Assembly (NCBI GenBank): GCA_046538945.1
Contig: JBKHHW010000059.1
Coordinates: 1-17,304, forward strand
From: JAEZKC01 sp046538945
Lineage (GTDB): Bacteria > Fibrobacterota > Chitinivibrionia > Chitinivibrionales > Chitinispirillaceae
Direction: 5' to 3'
DNA length: 17,304 nucleotides
Part shown: positions 7,551 through 14,681 of the stretch, in pieces
Layout of the letters: the number at the start of each line of letters is the position of its first letter
Position numbering within the stretch: the first letter of the stretch is position 1
Program-made: the position numbers and the translations under genes
Notes under the pieces: model-generated
The model's database searches: none
What the model was told of the DNA's origin: nothing
The model's input: only the letters and a program-made list of their open reading frames with translations

Positions 7551-7601
7551 CATCCGGATCGGCCCCGGCGCAACGGCATTCACCCTGATCCCCCCTGCGT
7601 A
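7551..7601 (-). pseudogene. relic of a short-chain dehydrogenase/reductase
   Basis: Seventeen codons on the minus strand read YAGGIRVNAVAPGPIRM before a stop. 'GIRVNAVAPGPI' is the well-known SDR segment after the catalytic YxxxK, where the 'PG' loop closes over the nicotinamide. Neither the Rossmann N terminus nor the active site is present nearby, and the frame is closed on both sides. It is therefore a fragment left by deletion. It sits between the SPW-like gene and the DUF1622 gene. The rest of 7413-7636 holds nothing else I can support. Confidence 0.6.
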
Positions 7602-7636
7602 AGGATGCATATAAACTCCTGTCCGAAAGAGAAGAA

Positions 7637-8041
7637 CTACAGCCCTTCCTCCTTTACTTTCTCCTGCTCGATACCGCCGCCCTTCCATGGCCACCTTCCC
7701 TTGATCTCCACCTCCAGTGTAAAACTCAGAAAGGTACGGACCAGCACAATCCCAGCCAGAACTCCGATTCCCGCCAACGTGGGCTCCACCGTAACCGAAC
7801 GGATGATATCTCCGGCGACCAGGAACTCAAGCCCCAGGAGGACTCCCCGCCCCAGCCGTCGCCGGAAATCGGCATAGATAAGTGCCCCGTCGACTTTTTG
7901 CAGATACCTGTGCCCGGCATGCAGGATGGAGAAAATTCCGGTCAAGGTGATGATACCCACCCCGAGGATTTCGATTACGGCAAAGGACACCTGTATGATG
8001 GTTTGGGTCATGTCGGTATGCTTCGGCCAGACGTGTAACAT
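7637..8041 (-). CDS. DUF1622 family membrane protein
   Basis: The 134-residue protein has three hydrophobic spans: around FAVIEILGVGIITLTGIFSI, around VLLGLEFLVAGDIIRS, and around LAGIGVLAGIVLVRTFLSFTL. The signature LGRGVLLGLEFLVAGDIIRS followed by VEPTL, then RTFLSFTLEVEIKGRWPW, is the DUF1622 family pattern as I know it; no biochemical role is established. The start at 8041 is chosen because CGGAG lies five bases before that ATG. A later ATG at 8011 would also leave the conserved core intact, and an earlier one at 8092 lacks a ribosome binding site. The C-terminal tail is charged and probably cytoplasmic. The gene is divergent from the sugar dehydrogenase gene at 8302. Confidence 0.8.
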   Translation of the reverse strand: MLHVWPKHTDMTQTIIQVSFAVIEILGVGIITLTGIFSILHAGHRYLQKVDGALIYADFRRRLGRGVLLGLEFLVAGDIIRSVTVEPTLAGIGVLAGIVLVRTFLSFTLEVEIKGRWPWKGGGIEQEKVKEEGL

Positions 8042-8210
8042 AAGCTCCGGTAGAGAACAGGTCGAGAATGTACTGAAAATGAATACCTGCAAAAACCGTG
8101 CGAGAAGGGAGATGCCCCGAGGTGATTCAACAAACAGTTATCTCCGGGGATGGGGTGATATGGTGGATGATAGGACAATTCTTTCAATAACGGAAAAAAT
8201 GGTCAAAATT

Positions 8211-8262
8211 GTGGTCTACATAATCGTTTTTCGGATGAAATGGCATTATCTTTGTAGACCAC
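8211..8262. promoter_or_regulatory. 10+10 bp inverted repeat in the divergent intergenic region
   Basis: GTGGTCTACA (8211-8220) and its exact reverse complement TGTAGACCAC (8253-8262) are separated by 32 bases. The arms begin 42 bases apart, close to four helical turns. The right arm ends 39 bases before the ATG of the sugar dehydrogenase gene, just upstream of a TATAAG (8267-8272). This could be a paired operator or a hairpin in a leader RNA. No regulator gene is adjacent. Confidence 0.5.
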
Positions 8263-8301
8263 TTGGTATAAGTGCTGATACAACTCTGAATCGAGGTACT
8301 C

Positions 8302-9321
8302 ATGTCCATTACGTTCAAACCATCAGGTGTATATGCCCTGCTATTGCTTCTCATCGCCTGCGGCTCTCTTAACAGCAATGGAACCGACGGTGGAGGCAAT
8401 GGTGGGATTCAAGACATGGTGGTAACAGACCTGGAGGTTCCCTGGGCCATGGACTTCCTTCCTGACGGGAAGATGATTTTTACCGAACGGCCGGGCGAGG
8501 TGAAACTCTCTTCTGATGATGATGTCACCACTGTGGGCCAGATCGAAGTGGCGGATGTGGGAGAGGCGGGACTTCTGGGAATAGCAGTGGATCCCGAATT
8601 CAATCAGAACAGGTATGTATACATCTACTATTCCTACAATCCGGATGAGATCACAAACCGCATCTCCCGTTTCACTCTGGACGATTCACTCCGGAACGAG
8701 ACAATACTTCTGGACAGTATCCCCGGTTCCCGGATTCATAACGGAGGACGACTCAAATTCGGACCCGATGGGTATCTCTACGCCACTACCGGAGATGCGG
8801 GCAGTCCCGAAATTGCAGGGAATACCCAAACGCTTGGGGGCAAAATTCTGCGTATGGAAAGGGACGGATCGACACCTCAGGACAATCCATTTGGAAATTA
8901 TGTTTGGGCGCTGGGATTGAGAAACCCCCAGGGGCTGGCCTGGCATGAAAACGGTACTCTGTACGCCTCCGAACACGGGCCAAACCGGCGCGATGCCATT
9001 CGGGAAATCGAACGTGGAGTGGATTACGGATGGCCGCAAACCTGTGAGGAGACTCCTTCGGTGCGCTGTTATACGGAATTCACTCTGGCTCCTTCCGGCA
9101 TCGCCATTGTGGGAGACTACCTTTATGCCGCGGGACTGAGAGGAAATCAGCTGCGCAGGGTGAATCTTCAGAACGACAATGATGAAGAACTACTGAGCGG
9201 TCAGGGACGGCTGCGCGATGTGGTCTATCACAATGAAGTGCTTTACATTTCCACCAGCAACAGAGACGGCCGGGGGAATCCGGGACCGGAGGACGACAGG
9301 ATCTTCACGTTGAGGCCGTAA
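8302..9321 (+). CDS. PQQ-dependent glucose/sorbosone dehydrogenase-family lipoprotein
   Basis: The 339-residue protein carries a lipoprotein signal (MSITFKPSGV, hydrophobic core, lipobox LLIAC, Cys20) and a low-complexity GTDGGGNGG linker. A six-bladed beta-propeller of the soluble glucose dehydrogenase/sorbosone dehydrogenase family follows. Diagnostic motifs are VPWAMDFLPDGKMIFTERPG, GLLGIAVDPEF, IHNGGRLKFGPDGYLYATTGD (His146 corresponds to the catalytic base of sGDH), GLRNPQGLAW and SEHGPN, then YGWP. The expected role is oxidation of an aldose or related sugar in the periplasm with PQQ as cofactor; no PQQ synthesis genes are in the window, and the substrate is unknown. At about 340 residues it is somewhat shorter than sGDH and typical of the bacterial Asd-like branch. 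GAGGT five bases before the ATG supports the start. Confidence 0.9.
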   Translation: MSITFKPSGVYALLLLLIACGSLNSNGTDGGGNGGIQDMVVTDLEVPWAMDFLPDGKMIFTERPGEVKLSSDDDVTTVGQIEVADVGEAGLLGIAVDPEFNQNRYVYIYYSYNPDEITNRISRFTLDDSLRNETILLDSIPGSRIHNGGRLKFGPDGYLYATTGDAGSPEIAGNTQTLGGKILRMERDGSTPQDNPFGNYVWALGLRNPQGLAWHENGTLYASEHGPNRRDAIREIERGVDYGWPQTCEETPSVRCYTEFTLAPSGIAIVGDYLYAAGLRGNQLRRVNLQNDNDEELLSGQGRLRDVVYHNEVLYISTSNRDGRGNPGPEDDRIFTLRP

Positions 9322-9330
9322 CGATTGAGC

Positions 9331-9376
9331 CGTTCAGAGTTCAGCGTTCAGAGTTCAGCGTTCAAAGTTCAGCGTT
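9331..9376 (+). repeat. 14-bp tandem repeat (three copies plus part)
   Basis: The unit CGTTCAGAGTTCAG occurs at 9331-9344 and 9345-9358, and with one change (CGTTCAAAGTTCAG) at 9359-9372. A broken CGTT follows. Each unit is itself two seven-base halves (CGTTCAG, AGTTCAG). It starts ten bases after the stop of the sugar dehydrogenase gene. Confidence 0.85.
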
Positions 9377-9510
9377 AGAAACGGTGGAGGATAGTTCTGT
9401 AGCAGCTATACGGTTCCGGTTTTAAGCTGTTCGCTTATTGGTTCACCGTCTTCTTAGCTACATATGAATTCACAACCTAGCTGCCGTTTGTGCCTTGAAA
9501 CGTTGGAGAG

Positions 9511-9532
9511 GTTCAGGGTTCGGCGTTCAACG
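9511..9532 (+). repeat. degenerate echo of the 14-bp repeat
   Basis: GTTCAGGGTTCGGCGTTCAA repeats the same GTTCAG/GTTC rhythm about 140 bases beyond the main cluster. The remainder of 9377-9616 shows no gene; a 70-codon plus-strand frame starting at 9464 has no motif and overlaps the end of the SDR gene. Confidence 0.5.
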
Positions 9533-9616
9533 TTTTTCTTAGTGATTATTGCCGGTCAGCTCTGTACAGACTTTCAAAACAATAATGAGCCAATTCCCTG
9601 CCTGGAACGCAGATTC

Positions 9617-10378
9617 CTAAATCGCCGGCATCACATTTCCCCCGCACACCGGGATATATGCCCCGGTTATGAATGATGCCAGATCGGAAGCCAGAAAAGC
9701 AATCACATTGGCCACCTCCTGATCGGTACCCATGCGCCTGAGAGGAACGGTCCCCGCGTAGCTGTCGGTTCCTTCCGGTCTGCAGGTTCTGATTTTTTCC
9801 GATTCGGTCCAGCCGGGCGCCACCTGGTTAACCGTAATCCCGTACTCCCCCACTTCCCGGGCCAGCACTCTCAGAAGCCCGTCCATACCCCTCTTTCCGG
9901 CCACATAGGCTGATTGGGTGGGAAGCATCTGCATGGCACATTCGGAGTTCACCGAAATAACTCTTCCGAAGCCGTTCTTTATCATCCCGGGGACAAAAGC
10001 CTTCACCATCGATACATTATGCATGATACACGACCGGAACTGACTCTCATAGTCGCTGAGATCCTGCTCCAGAAGAGGTTTCCATGTATACTGGATAACA
10101 GCGTTGTTGATGATGATCTGAGGAGCACCCAGAGTCGAGCGGAAATGATCCTTCATGGCACGGATCTGATCATGATCTGTCACGTCCGCCTGAAACGTTT
10201 GCGCCCTTCTCCCCTTTTCTCTGATCTCTCGAGCCAGTTTCTCGGCCATTTCACTGTTCTTGTAATAGTGTATCGCCACATCAGCCCCGCAAGAAACGCA
10301 GGTTCTGGCTATGACCCGGCCCAGTTCCCCTGTGGCACCGGTAATCAGAACGGTTTTGCCGGTAAGATCGATTTTCAC
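9617..10378 (-). CDS. short-chain dehydrogenase/reductase (FabG-like classical SDR)
   Basis: This is a 253-residue classical SDR. The NAD(P)-binding glycine motif TGATGELG is at 14-21. The ADP-ribose site Asp in QADVTD is at about 63-68, and NNA at 91-93 (the usual NNAG loses its Gly to Val). The catalytic tetrad is Asn121, Ser145, Tyr158 and Lys162 (YVAGK). The PG motif VNQVAPGW is at 183-190. The C-terminal RMGTDQEVANVIAFLASD and ITGAYIPVCGG segments are typical of 3-oxoacyl-ACP reductase-like enzymes. It catalyses NAD(P)H-linked carbonyl/alcohol interconversion in the cytosol; the substrate is not predictable and no fatty-acid genes are adjacent. The start is GTG at 10378, with AAGGA upstream. 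It stands alone on the minus strand, divergent from the malic enzyme gene. Confidence 0.88.
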   Translation of the reverse strand: MKIDLTGKTVLITGATGELGRVIARTCVSCGADVAIHYYKNSEMAEKLAREIREKGRRAQTFQADVTDHDQIRAMKDHFRSTLGAPQIIINNAVIQYTWKPLLEQDLSDYESQFRSCIMHNVSMVKAFVPGMIKNGFGRVISVNSECAMQMLPTQSAYVAGKRGMDGLLRVLAREVGEYGITVNQVAPGWTESEKIRTCRPEGTDSYAGTVPLRRMGTDQEVANVIAFLASDLASFITGAYIPVCGGNVMPAI

Positions 10379-10830
10379 CCTGATTCCTTTTTTGATAATG
10401 ATCGACTGTTAGAAGGTGAATATATTTGACGATCAGTGCGGGGGACAAATTCGGAAGACTTCACCATGACAGTTTCAGGAAAATACTCCGACCAAGCCAA
10501 CCCAAAGGCGCGCATAAAAGCTGGAAAAAAGATCTCAATCCTTTTTTCTTATGAGTAAATAGAGGTGCAGAGGGGCCGCACAACTCATCCCGCCTCCCCC
10601 GATTCCTTTAAGCGGAATAAGAGAGTAATTCTGGTGTTTGGACAGAGCATATCCGAAGTCGAAAAATCTCATCCCACCAAAAAAAACCTGGCGGTAAATC
10701 TCGAGAATAATCACCAGTACTCGGAAACTCCCGGCATTGAACGCCACAGTGGACTTCCCCACCTCTCGTATTCTATTTTATGCGGCTATACATTCAGGCG
10801 AAGTACACTTTCGGGAGGAAAAAACAGCAG
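10379..10830. other. divergent intergenic region between the SDR and malic enzyme genes
   Basis: About 450 bases without a supported gene. It must contain the promoters of both flanking genes. A TATACA at 10787-10792, about 40 bases before the malic enzyme ATG, is a possible -10 element, but no matching -35 is evident. A 75-codon minus-strand frame (10535-10762) has no ribosome binding site or family signature. A small ATTCC/GGAAT hairpin lies near 10600-10617. Confidence 0.4.
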
Positions 10831-12114
10831 ATGCTTACAAAACAAGACGCTTTAGATTATCATCAGGAGGGCAGACCCGGGAAAATCGAAGTAATCTCGA
10901 CCAAGCCCTGCAAAACACAAAAGGATCTGTCGCTTGCCTACACCCCCGGAGTGGCTGAACCCTGCCGGGAAATACAGAATGACCCCAATGCCGCCTACAA
11001 ATACACCGCCAGAGGCAATCTGGTGGCGGTGGTAACGGACGGAACCGCGGTCCTGGGCCTGGGAGATATCGGTCCACTGGCGGGAAAACCGGTCATGGAA
11101 GGCAAGGGAATACTTTTCAAGCGCTTTGCCGATATCGACGTGTTCGATCTTGAACTGAATGTGAAAGATCCCGATGAGTTCATCCGTGTAGTAAAAGCGA
11201 TGGAACCCACTTTCGGGGGAATTAATCTCGAGGATATCAAAGCCCCTGAATGTTTCTATATCGAGCAGGAACTCAAGAAACAGACCGACATACCAGTCTT
11301 TCACGATGACCAGCACGGTACCGCCATCATATCCGGTGCAGCCCTGATAAACGCCGCGGAGCTTCAAAACAAACCTCTTTCAGAGATGAAAATCGTTTTC
11401 TCCGGTGCGGGAGCAGCTGCCATTTCCTGCGCGTATCTCTATGTGCGCCTCGGAGCAAAGATGGAAAACATCCTTATGGTGGATTCCAGGGGTGTCATCT
11501 ACAAAGGCCGCACGGATGGAATGAACGAATACAAGGCACCGTTTGCGGCGGAAACTTCAAAACGCACTCTGGAAGAGGCGATGGAGGGGGCAGACTGCTT
11601 TGCCGGATTGAGCACCGCGGACCTGGTTACCCCCGAGATGGTGGAATCCATGGCGGATCGCCCCATCATTTTCGCCATGGCCAACCCCGATCCGGAAATC
11701 GGTTATAACGAAGCACGGGCGGTACGAAGTGACCTTGTTATGGCTACAGGAAGAAGCGATTATCCAAACCAGGTAAACAATGTTCTGGGCTTCCCTTTCA
11801 TTTTCAGGGGTGCACTGGATGTGCGGGCTACGTCCATAAACGAGGAGATGAAAGTAGCCGCCACTCATGCGCTTGCGTCTCTGGCTAAGCGCCCCGACAT
11901 TCCAGGCCCGGTGCTGGAAGCTTATAAATTGAATTCCCTGAGCTACGGCCCTGAATACGTGATTCCCAAGCCGCTCGACCCCAGAGTTCTGGTTGAGGAG
12001 AGTATCGCCGTGGCCAGGGCCGCAATAGACACCGGTGTTGCGCGAATTACTGACCTGGACTTCTCCGCATACAGAAAGCATCTGGAAGAGTTGTCGGAAA
12101 AAATCAGTCTTTAG
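10831..12114 (+). CDS. NAD(P)-dependent malic enzyme
   Basis: This is the 427-residue short bacterial form of malic enzyme, which converts (S)-malate to pyruvate, CO2 and NAD(P)H. Motifs from this start: DLSLAYTPGVAEPC with the likely catalytic Tyr37; GLGDIGPLAGKPVMEGKG with the catalytic-base Lys92; divalent metal ligands in INLEDIK (Glu134, Asp135) and FHDDQHGTA (Asp160); the dinucleotide fold SGAGAAA at 191-197; and a conserved end segment MANPDPEI, then GRSDYPNQVNN. There is no C-terminal phosphotransacetylase-like domain as in E. coli MaeB. GGGAGG at 10813-10818 precedes the ATG by 12 bases; an in-frame ATG at 10780 lies before that site and is rejected. The gene is 18 bases ahead of the fumarase alpha gene, so the two form an operon. 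Cofactor preference (NAD or NADP) is not clear. Confidence 0.93.
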   Translation: MLTKQDALDYHQEGRPGKIEVISTKPCKTQKDLSLAYTPGVAEPCREIQNDPNAAYKYTARGNLVAVVTDGTAVLGLGDIGPLAGKPVMEGKGILFKRFADIDVFDLELNVKDPDEFIRVVKAMEPTFGGINLEDIKAPECFYIEQELKKQTDIPVFHDDQHGTAIISGAALINAAELQNKPLSEMKIVFSGAGAAAISCAYLYVRLGAKMENILMVDSRGVIYKGRTDGMNEYKAPFAAETSKRTLEEAMEGADCFAGLSTADLVTPEMVESMADRPIIFAMANPDPEIGYNEARAVRSDLVMATGRSDYPNQVNNVLGFPFIFRGALDVRATSINEEMKVAATHALASLAKRPDIPGPVLEAYKLNSLSYGPEYVIPKPLDPRVLVEESIAVARAAIDTGVARITDLDFSAYRKHLEELSEKISL

Positions 12115-12119
12115 AGTTA

Positions 12120-12131
12120 AACGGATCCGTT
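12120..12131. promoter_or_regulatory. 12-bp perfect palindrome covering the ribosome binding region
   Basis: AACGGATCCGTT lies between the malic enzyme stop and the fumarase alpha ATG (12133). It includes the only Shine-Dalgarno-like GGA. It could be a weak translational control element or chance; the arms are only six bases. Confidence 0.3.
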
Positions 12132-12132
12132 C

Positions 12133-12978
12133 ATGAGAAGCATCAGTTACGAAAAAATCGTTGAAGCAGTGCGCACCATGTGCATGGCCGCGGCATGTGA
12201 TCTGCCTCCCGATGTTCTGGAACGAATAAGGGCAGCCCGCGAAACAGAACCATTCGGGAGGGCACAGATCATTCTTGATCAGATCCTCGACAATGCCCAA
12301 ATCGGAGCCAATCAGAGAATCCCCATTTGCCAGGATACCGGTTTTGCAGTGCTGTTTGTCTCCTTTGGTGATGAGGTGAAAATCGAAGGCGGAACGCTCA
12401 ATGATGCCCTGAATGAAGGAACCCGCCAGGGGTACCGGGACGGGTTCCTGCGCAAATCGATAGTGAACGATCCCCTTTTCGACCGCAAGAACACCGGTGA
12501 CAACACTCCGGCGGTGATCCATACCGATATTGTGAAGGGTGACAAGCTGGAGATCACCCTGCTTCCCAAAGGTGGCGGCTGCGAGAACATGAGTTATCTG
12601 GGGATGCTCAAGCCGGCGGACGGCAAAGAGGGCGTAATAAGTTTTGTAAAGGACTGTATCATACGTTCAGGCGGGAATCCCTGTCCTCCGGTAGTGGTGG
12701 GAATCGGGATCGGGGGTACCGCTGACAAGGCAAGCTTTTTAGCAAAGAAGGCCCTGCTGCGCAGAATCGGAGATCCCAATAGCGACAAACGCTACAGTGA
12801 ACTGGAACAAGAGATTCTTCAGGAAGTAAACGCAACAGGTGTCGGTCCTCTGGGTTTGGGCGGCAGGAGTACTGCGCTTGCGGTGCATGTAGAGTATTTC
12901 CCCTGCCATATAGCATCCATGCCGGTTGCAGTGAGTCTCAATTGTCATTCCGCCCGAAGAGCATCTGTCATTCTGTAA
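12133..12978 (+). CDS. class I fumarate hydratase (or L-tartrate dehydratase), alpha subunit
   Basis: The 281-residue protein is the Fe-S-binding N-terminal half of class I fumarases in their two-subunit form. Three cysteines expected to hold the [4Fe-4S] cluster are present: Cys66 in IPICQDTG, Cys150 in PKGGGCENMS, and Cys184 in GGNPCPP. GIGIGGTADKA and GPLGLGGRSTALAVHVE complete the family pattern, and the C terminus HSARRASVIL is usual. With the beta subunit it hydrates fumarate to (S)-malate in the cytosol; the fourth cluster iron is the Lewis acid, which makes the enzyme oxygen-sensitive. The same architecture serves L(+)-tartrate dehydratase (TtdAB), and sequence reading alone cannot separate them. 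The malic enzyme gene directly upstream favours fumarase. The ribosome binding site is weak (GGAT). Confidence 0.9.
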   Translation: MRSISYEKIVEAVRTMCMAAACDLPPDVLERIRAARETEPFGRAQIILDQILDNAQIGANQRIPICQDTGFAVLFVSFGDEVKIEGGTLNDALNEGTRQGYRDGFLRKSIVNDPLFDRKNTGDNTPAVIHTDIVKGDKLEITLLPKGGGCENMSYLGMLKPADGKEGVISFVKDCIIRSGGNPCPPVVVGIGIGGTADKASFLAKKALLRRIGDPNSDKRYSELEQEILQEVNATGVGPLGLGGRSTALAVHVEYFPCHIASMPVAVSLNCHSARRASVIL

Positions 12979-12985
12979 GGTATAT

Positions 12986-13570
12986 ATGAGCATAGTACAT
13001 ACAAGAGCTCCACTGGATGATGACAAGGTAGCCGGCCTGAAGGCAGGCGACACGGTTTACCTCAGCGGAGTTATCTACACCGCCCGGGACGCGGCACACA
13101 AGAGATTGTCTGCACTTCTGGACAGAAACGAAGCCCTGCCGGTTGACCTGGATGGTCAGGTGATATATTACGCCGGCCCTACCCCGACGGCACCGGGGAG
13201 AGTGATCGGGAGTGCCGGCCCCACCACAGCTTCCCGCATGGACCGCTACGCCCCCGCCCTCATCCGCTCCAAGGGCTTGCGGGGCATGATCGGCAAAGGC
13301 AACAGAGGTGCAGAAGTAATCGAAGCCATGAAGGTATGCGGCTGCGTCTATTTCGCTGCCACGGGAGGAGCGGGAGCGCTCATCTCCACCTGTATAAAAA
13401 AGGCGGATGTTGTCTGTTACGAGGAACTGGGCCCGGAAGCGATTTACAGGCTTGAAGTGGAGAACATGCCGCTTACGGTGGCAATTGATGCGCATGGAAA
13501 CAGTTTGTATGAGAGCGGGCCACAGGAGTACAGAGATAATTTTGGCAGTAAATCCGCTGTGCATGAGTAA
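12986..13570 (+). CDS. class I fumarate hydratase (or L-tartrate dehydratase), beta subunit
   Basis: The 194-residue protein is the C-terminal-type domain of class I fumarase. It has the typical order LKAGDTVYLSGVIYTARDAA, YYAGPTPTAPGRVIGSAGPT (the substrate-binding GP-rich loop), GMIGKG, CVYFAATGGAGALIS and ELGPEAIYRLEVENMP. It starts seven bases after the alpha subunit with TAAGG overlapping the alpha stop codon, so the two are almost certainly co-translated at equal levels. It contributes substrate-contacting residues to the alpha-beta active site. No terminator with a T-run follows; a short TTCAG-AC-CTGAA inverted repeat lies about ten bases after the stop. Confidence 0.9.
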   Translation: MSIVHTRAPLDDDKVAGLKAGDTVYLSGVIYTARDAAHKRLSALLDRNEALPVDLDGQVIYYAGPTPTAPGRVIGSAGPTTASRMDRYAPALIRSKGLRGMIGKGNRGAEVIEAMKVCGCVYFAATGGAGALISTCIKKADVVCYEELGPEAIYRLEVENMPLTVAIDAHGNSLYESGPQEYRDNFGSKSAVHE

Positions 13571-13599
13571 AACGATTCAGACCTGAAGAGTAGAACCTG

Positions 13600-13882
13600 T
13601 CAGCACCCCCAGTTCCCCATTTCGATCTCATGCTGTATCAGTTTGCCATCAGGCATGAGCATGAGAATAAAGACTGAATCACCACCCCCTTTGGCATCAC
13701 AGTTACGAAACTCTGTAAAGTGATGTGATACCGAGATAAGCGTTTTCTTTTTCCATCCTACAGGTGTAAACCAGTGCCCCGCTTTTGCCGGAAGCAGCCG
13801 CAATCACATTACCACCTTTGTCCGAAATGCCCCTGCCCCGATTTCCAATCGAATGATATTCCATATTCCAGTCGGAAAGTGT
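13600..13882 (-). pseudogene. frameshifted remnant of an unrecognised gene
   Basis: Two adjacent minus-strand frames are both protein-like and read in sequence. The first (13882 to about 13775) gives LSDWNMEYHSIG, then ISDKGGNVIAAASGKSG. The second (to the TGA at 13600) gives GHWFTPVGWKKKTLISVSH, then FRNCDAKGGGDSVFILMLM and EIEMGNWGC. A single frameshift near 13760-13790 would join them. The first frame is closed by an upstream stop and has no start. The 67-codon second frame begins at a TTG directly after a stop, without a ribosome binding site. I do not recognise the family. A stand-alone short gene for the second half is the alternative. Confidence 0.45.
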
Positions 13883-13984
13883 ATTTTATATCGAAGCCGG
13901 AAAGAGAAAAAGATCTGTCGAACTACTCGTCAGAATGATTAAACCGATGATGCTCAATTATTCATTCCAAACAGGGAGGACAAA

Positions 13985-14446
13985 ATGCACCGTACTATTC
14001 CGTTTCTTCTGCTTTTGACTTTCATCGCTTTCTCATCGGATCAGCTTCCAATCGAAGGCAAGTGGCAACAAAGGGATTGGAAGAATTATTCCAGAGACAA
14101 CCGACTTATGTTCAAGAGAAAATGGTCACCCAAAAGGGATCAGGTATACTGGGAATTCAAAGACAACACTCTCACAACCTACACCAACGCCAAATGGGCT
14201 TACCCTTTCGTTAACCACGTGGATACGATACCCCACGGATGTTTTGTCAAACTTGTTCACAGCCTCGAAAAAAGCGATTCCACTATCGTTGTTGGGACCA
14301 GAGACACACTGGTTGTGCAATTTATCAATGCGGATTCCCTGGTGATCAAAGCGCCAAGCTACACCAAAGGCAAAATCGACAGATACAACCACAAGGAATT
14401 CAGGCGGATTGAGGTGATCGACTCATCGACCTGCAAGGGAGAATGA
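13985..14446 (+). CDS. small exported protein of unknown function, possibly lipocalin-like
   Basis: The 153-residue product follows a good GGGAGG seven bases before the ATG. It opens with a signal peptide (MHRTIPFLLLLTFIAFSS, cleavage probably near FSS-DQ). The mature protein begins with LPIEGKWQQRDWKNYSRDNR and continues in short alternating strands (QVYWEFKDNTLTTYTN; TIVVGTRDTLVVQFINADSL). The 'IxGKW ... DNTL' pattern resembles small periplasmic lipocalin-like domains, but that is an impression only. There are two cysteines (in HGCFV and STCKG) that could pair. It is flanked by a relic on one side and a terminator on the other, so it is probably monocistronic. Confidence 0.65.
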   Translation: MHRTIPFLLLLTFIAFSSDQLPIEGKWQQRDWKNYSRDNRLMFKRKWSPKRDQVYWEFKDNTLTTYTNAKWAYPFVNHVDTIPHGCFVKLVHSLEKSDSTIVVGTRDTLVVQFINADSLVIKAPSYTKGKIDRYNHKEFRRIEVIDSSTCKGE

Positions 14447-14626
14447 GCATACTAACAGTTCAATAGCCATTTCGGTAGGTTTCGGACCGTATCAGAATTC
14501 AAAGCTGACATGAAAGAAGATTGCTACAGCGCTGAAAGAACTGAAATGCCCGGTTCGCAAACAGTAGACTGCCATTTAAGCAGAAGACATGGGATTCAAT
14601 ATCTGAAGTAAAAGAAGCGGAAATGG

Positions 14627-14663
14627 AAAAATGCCCTCTCTCCGAATCCGAAGGAAGGGCATT
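14627..14663 (-). terminator. intrinsic terminator after the TSP3-repeat lipoprotein gene
   Basis: Read on the minus strand, AATGCCCT pairs with AGGGCATT (14656-14663 with 14630-14637), and an inner TCC/GGA adds to the stem. TTTTT follows (14627-14631 as A on the plus strand). It lies about 20 bases after the stop at 14682. The rest of 14447-14626 holds no gene I can support. Confidence 0.75.
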
Positions 14664-14681
14664 CCATTCTTTACTCATCAA

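Noticed and set aside
7926..8372. 148-codon plus-strand frame
   Set aside because: It is antisense to DUF1622 and then overlaps the inverted repeat and the signal peptide of the sugar dehydrogenase in another frame.
9331..9532. Repeats considered as a CRISPR array or attachment site
   Set aside because: Units are only 14 bp, tandem without spacers, and there are no cas, integrase or tRNA genes nearby.
10535..10762. 75-codon minus-strand frame in the SDR/malic enzyme intergenic region
   Set aside because: No start signal or family resemblance; treated as chance.
11557..12522. 321-codon minus-strand open frame across the malic enzyme/fumarase junction
   Set aside because: Mirror of two well-conserved coding genes; composition is typical of an antisense shadow and no motif is present.
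12968..13564. 198-codon minus-strand frame opposite the fumarase beta gene
   Set aside because: Nearly the same length as the real gene, an effect of codon bias; the plus-strand product matches the family from end to end.
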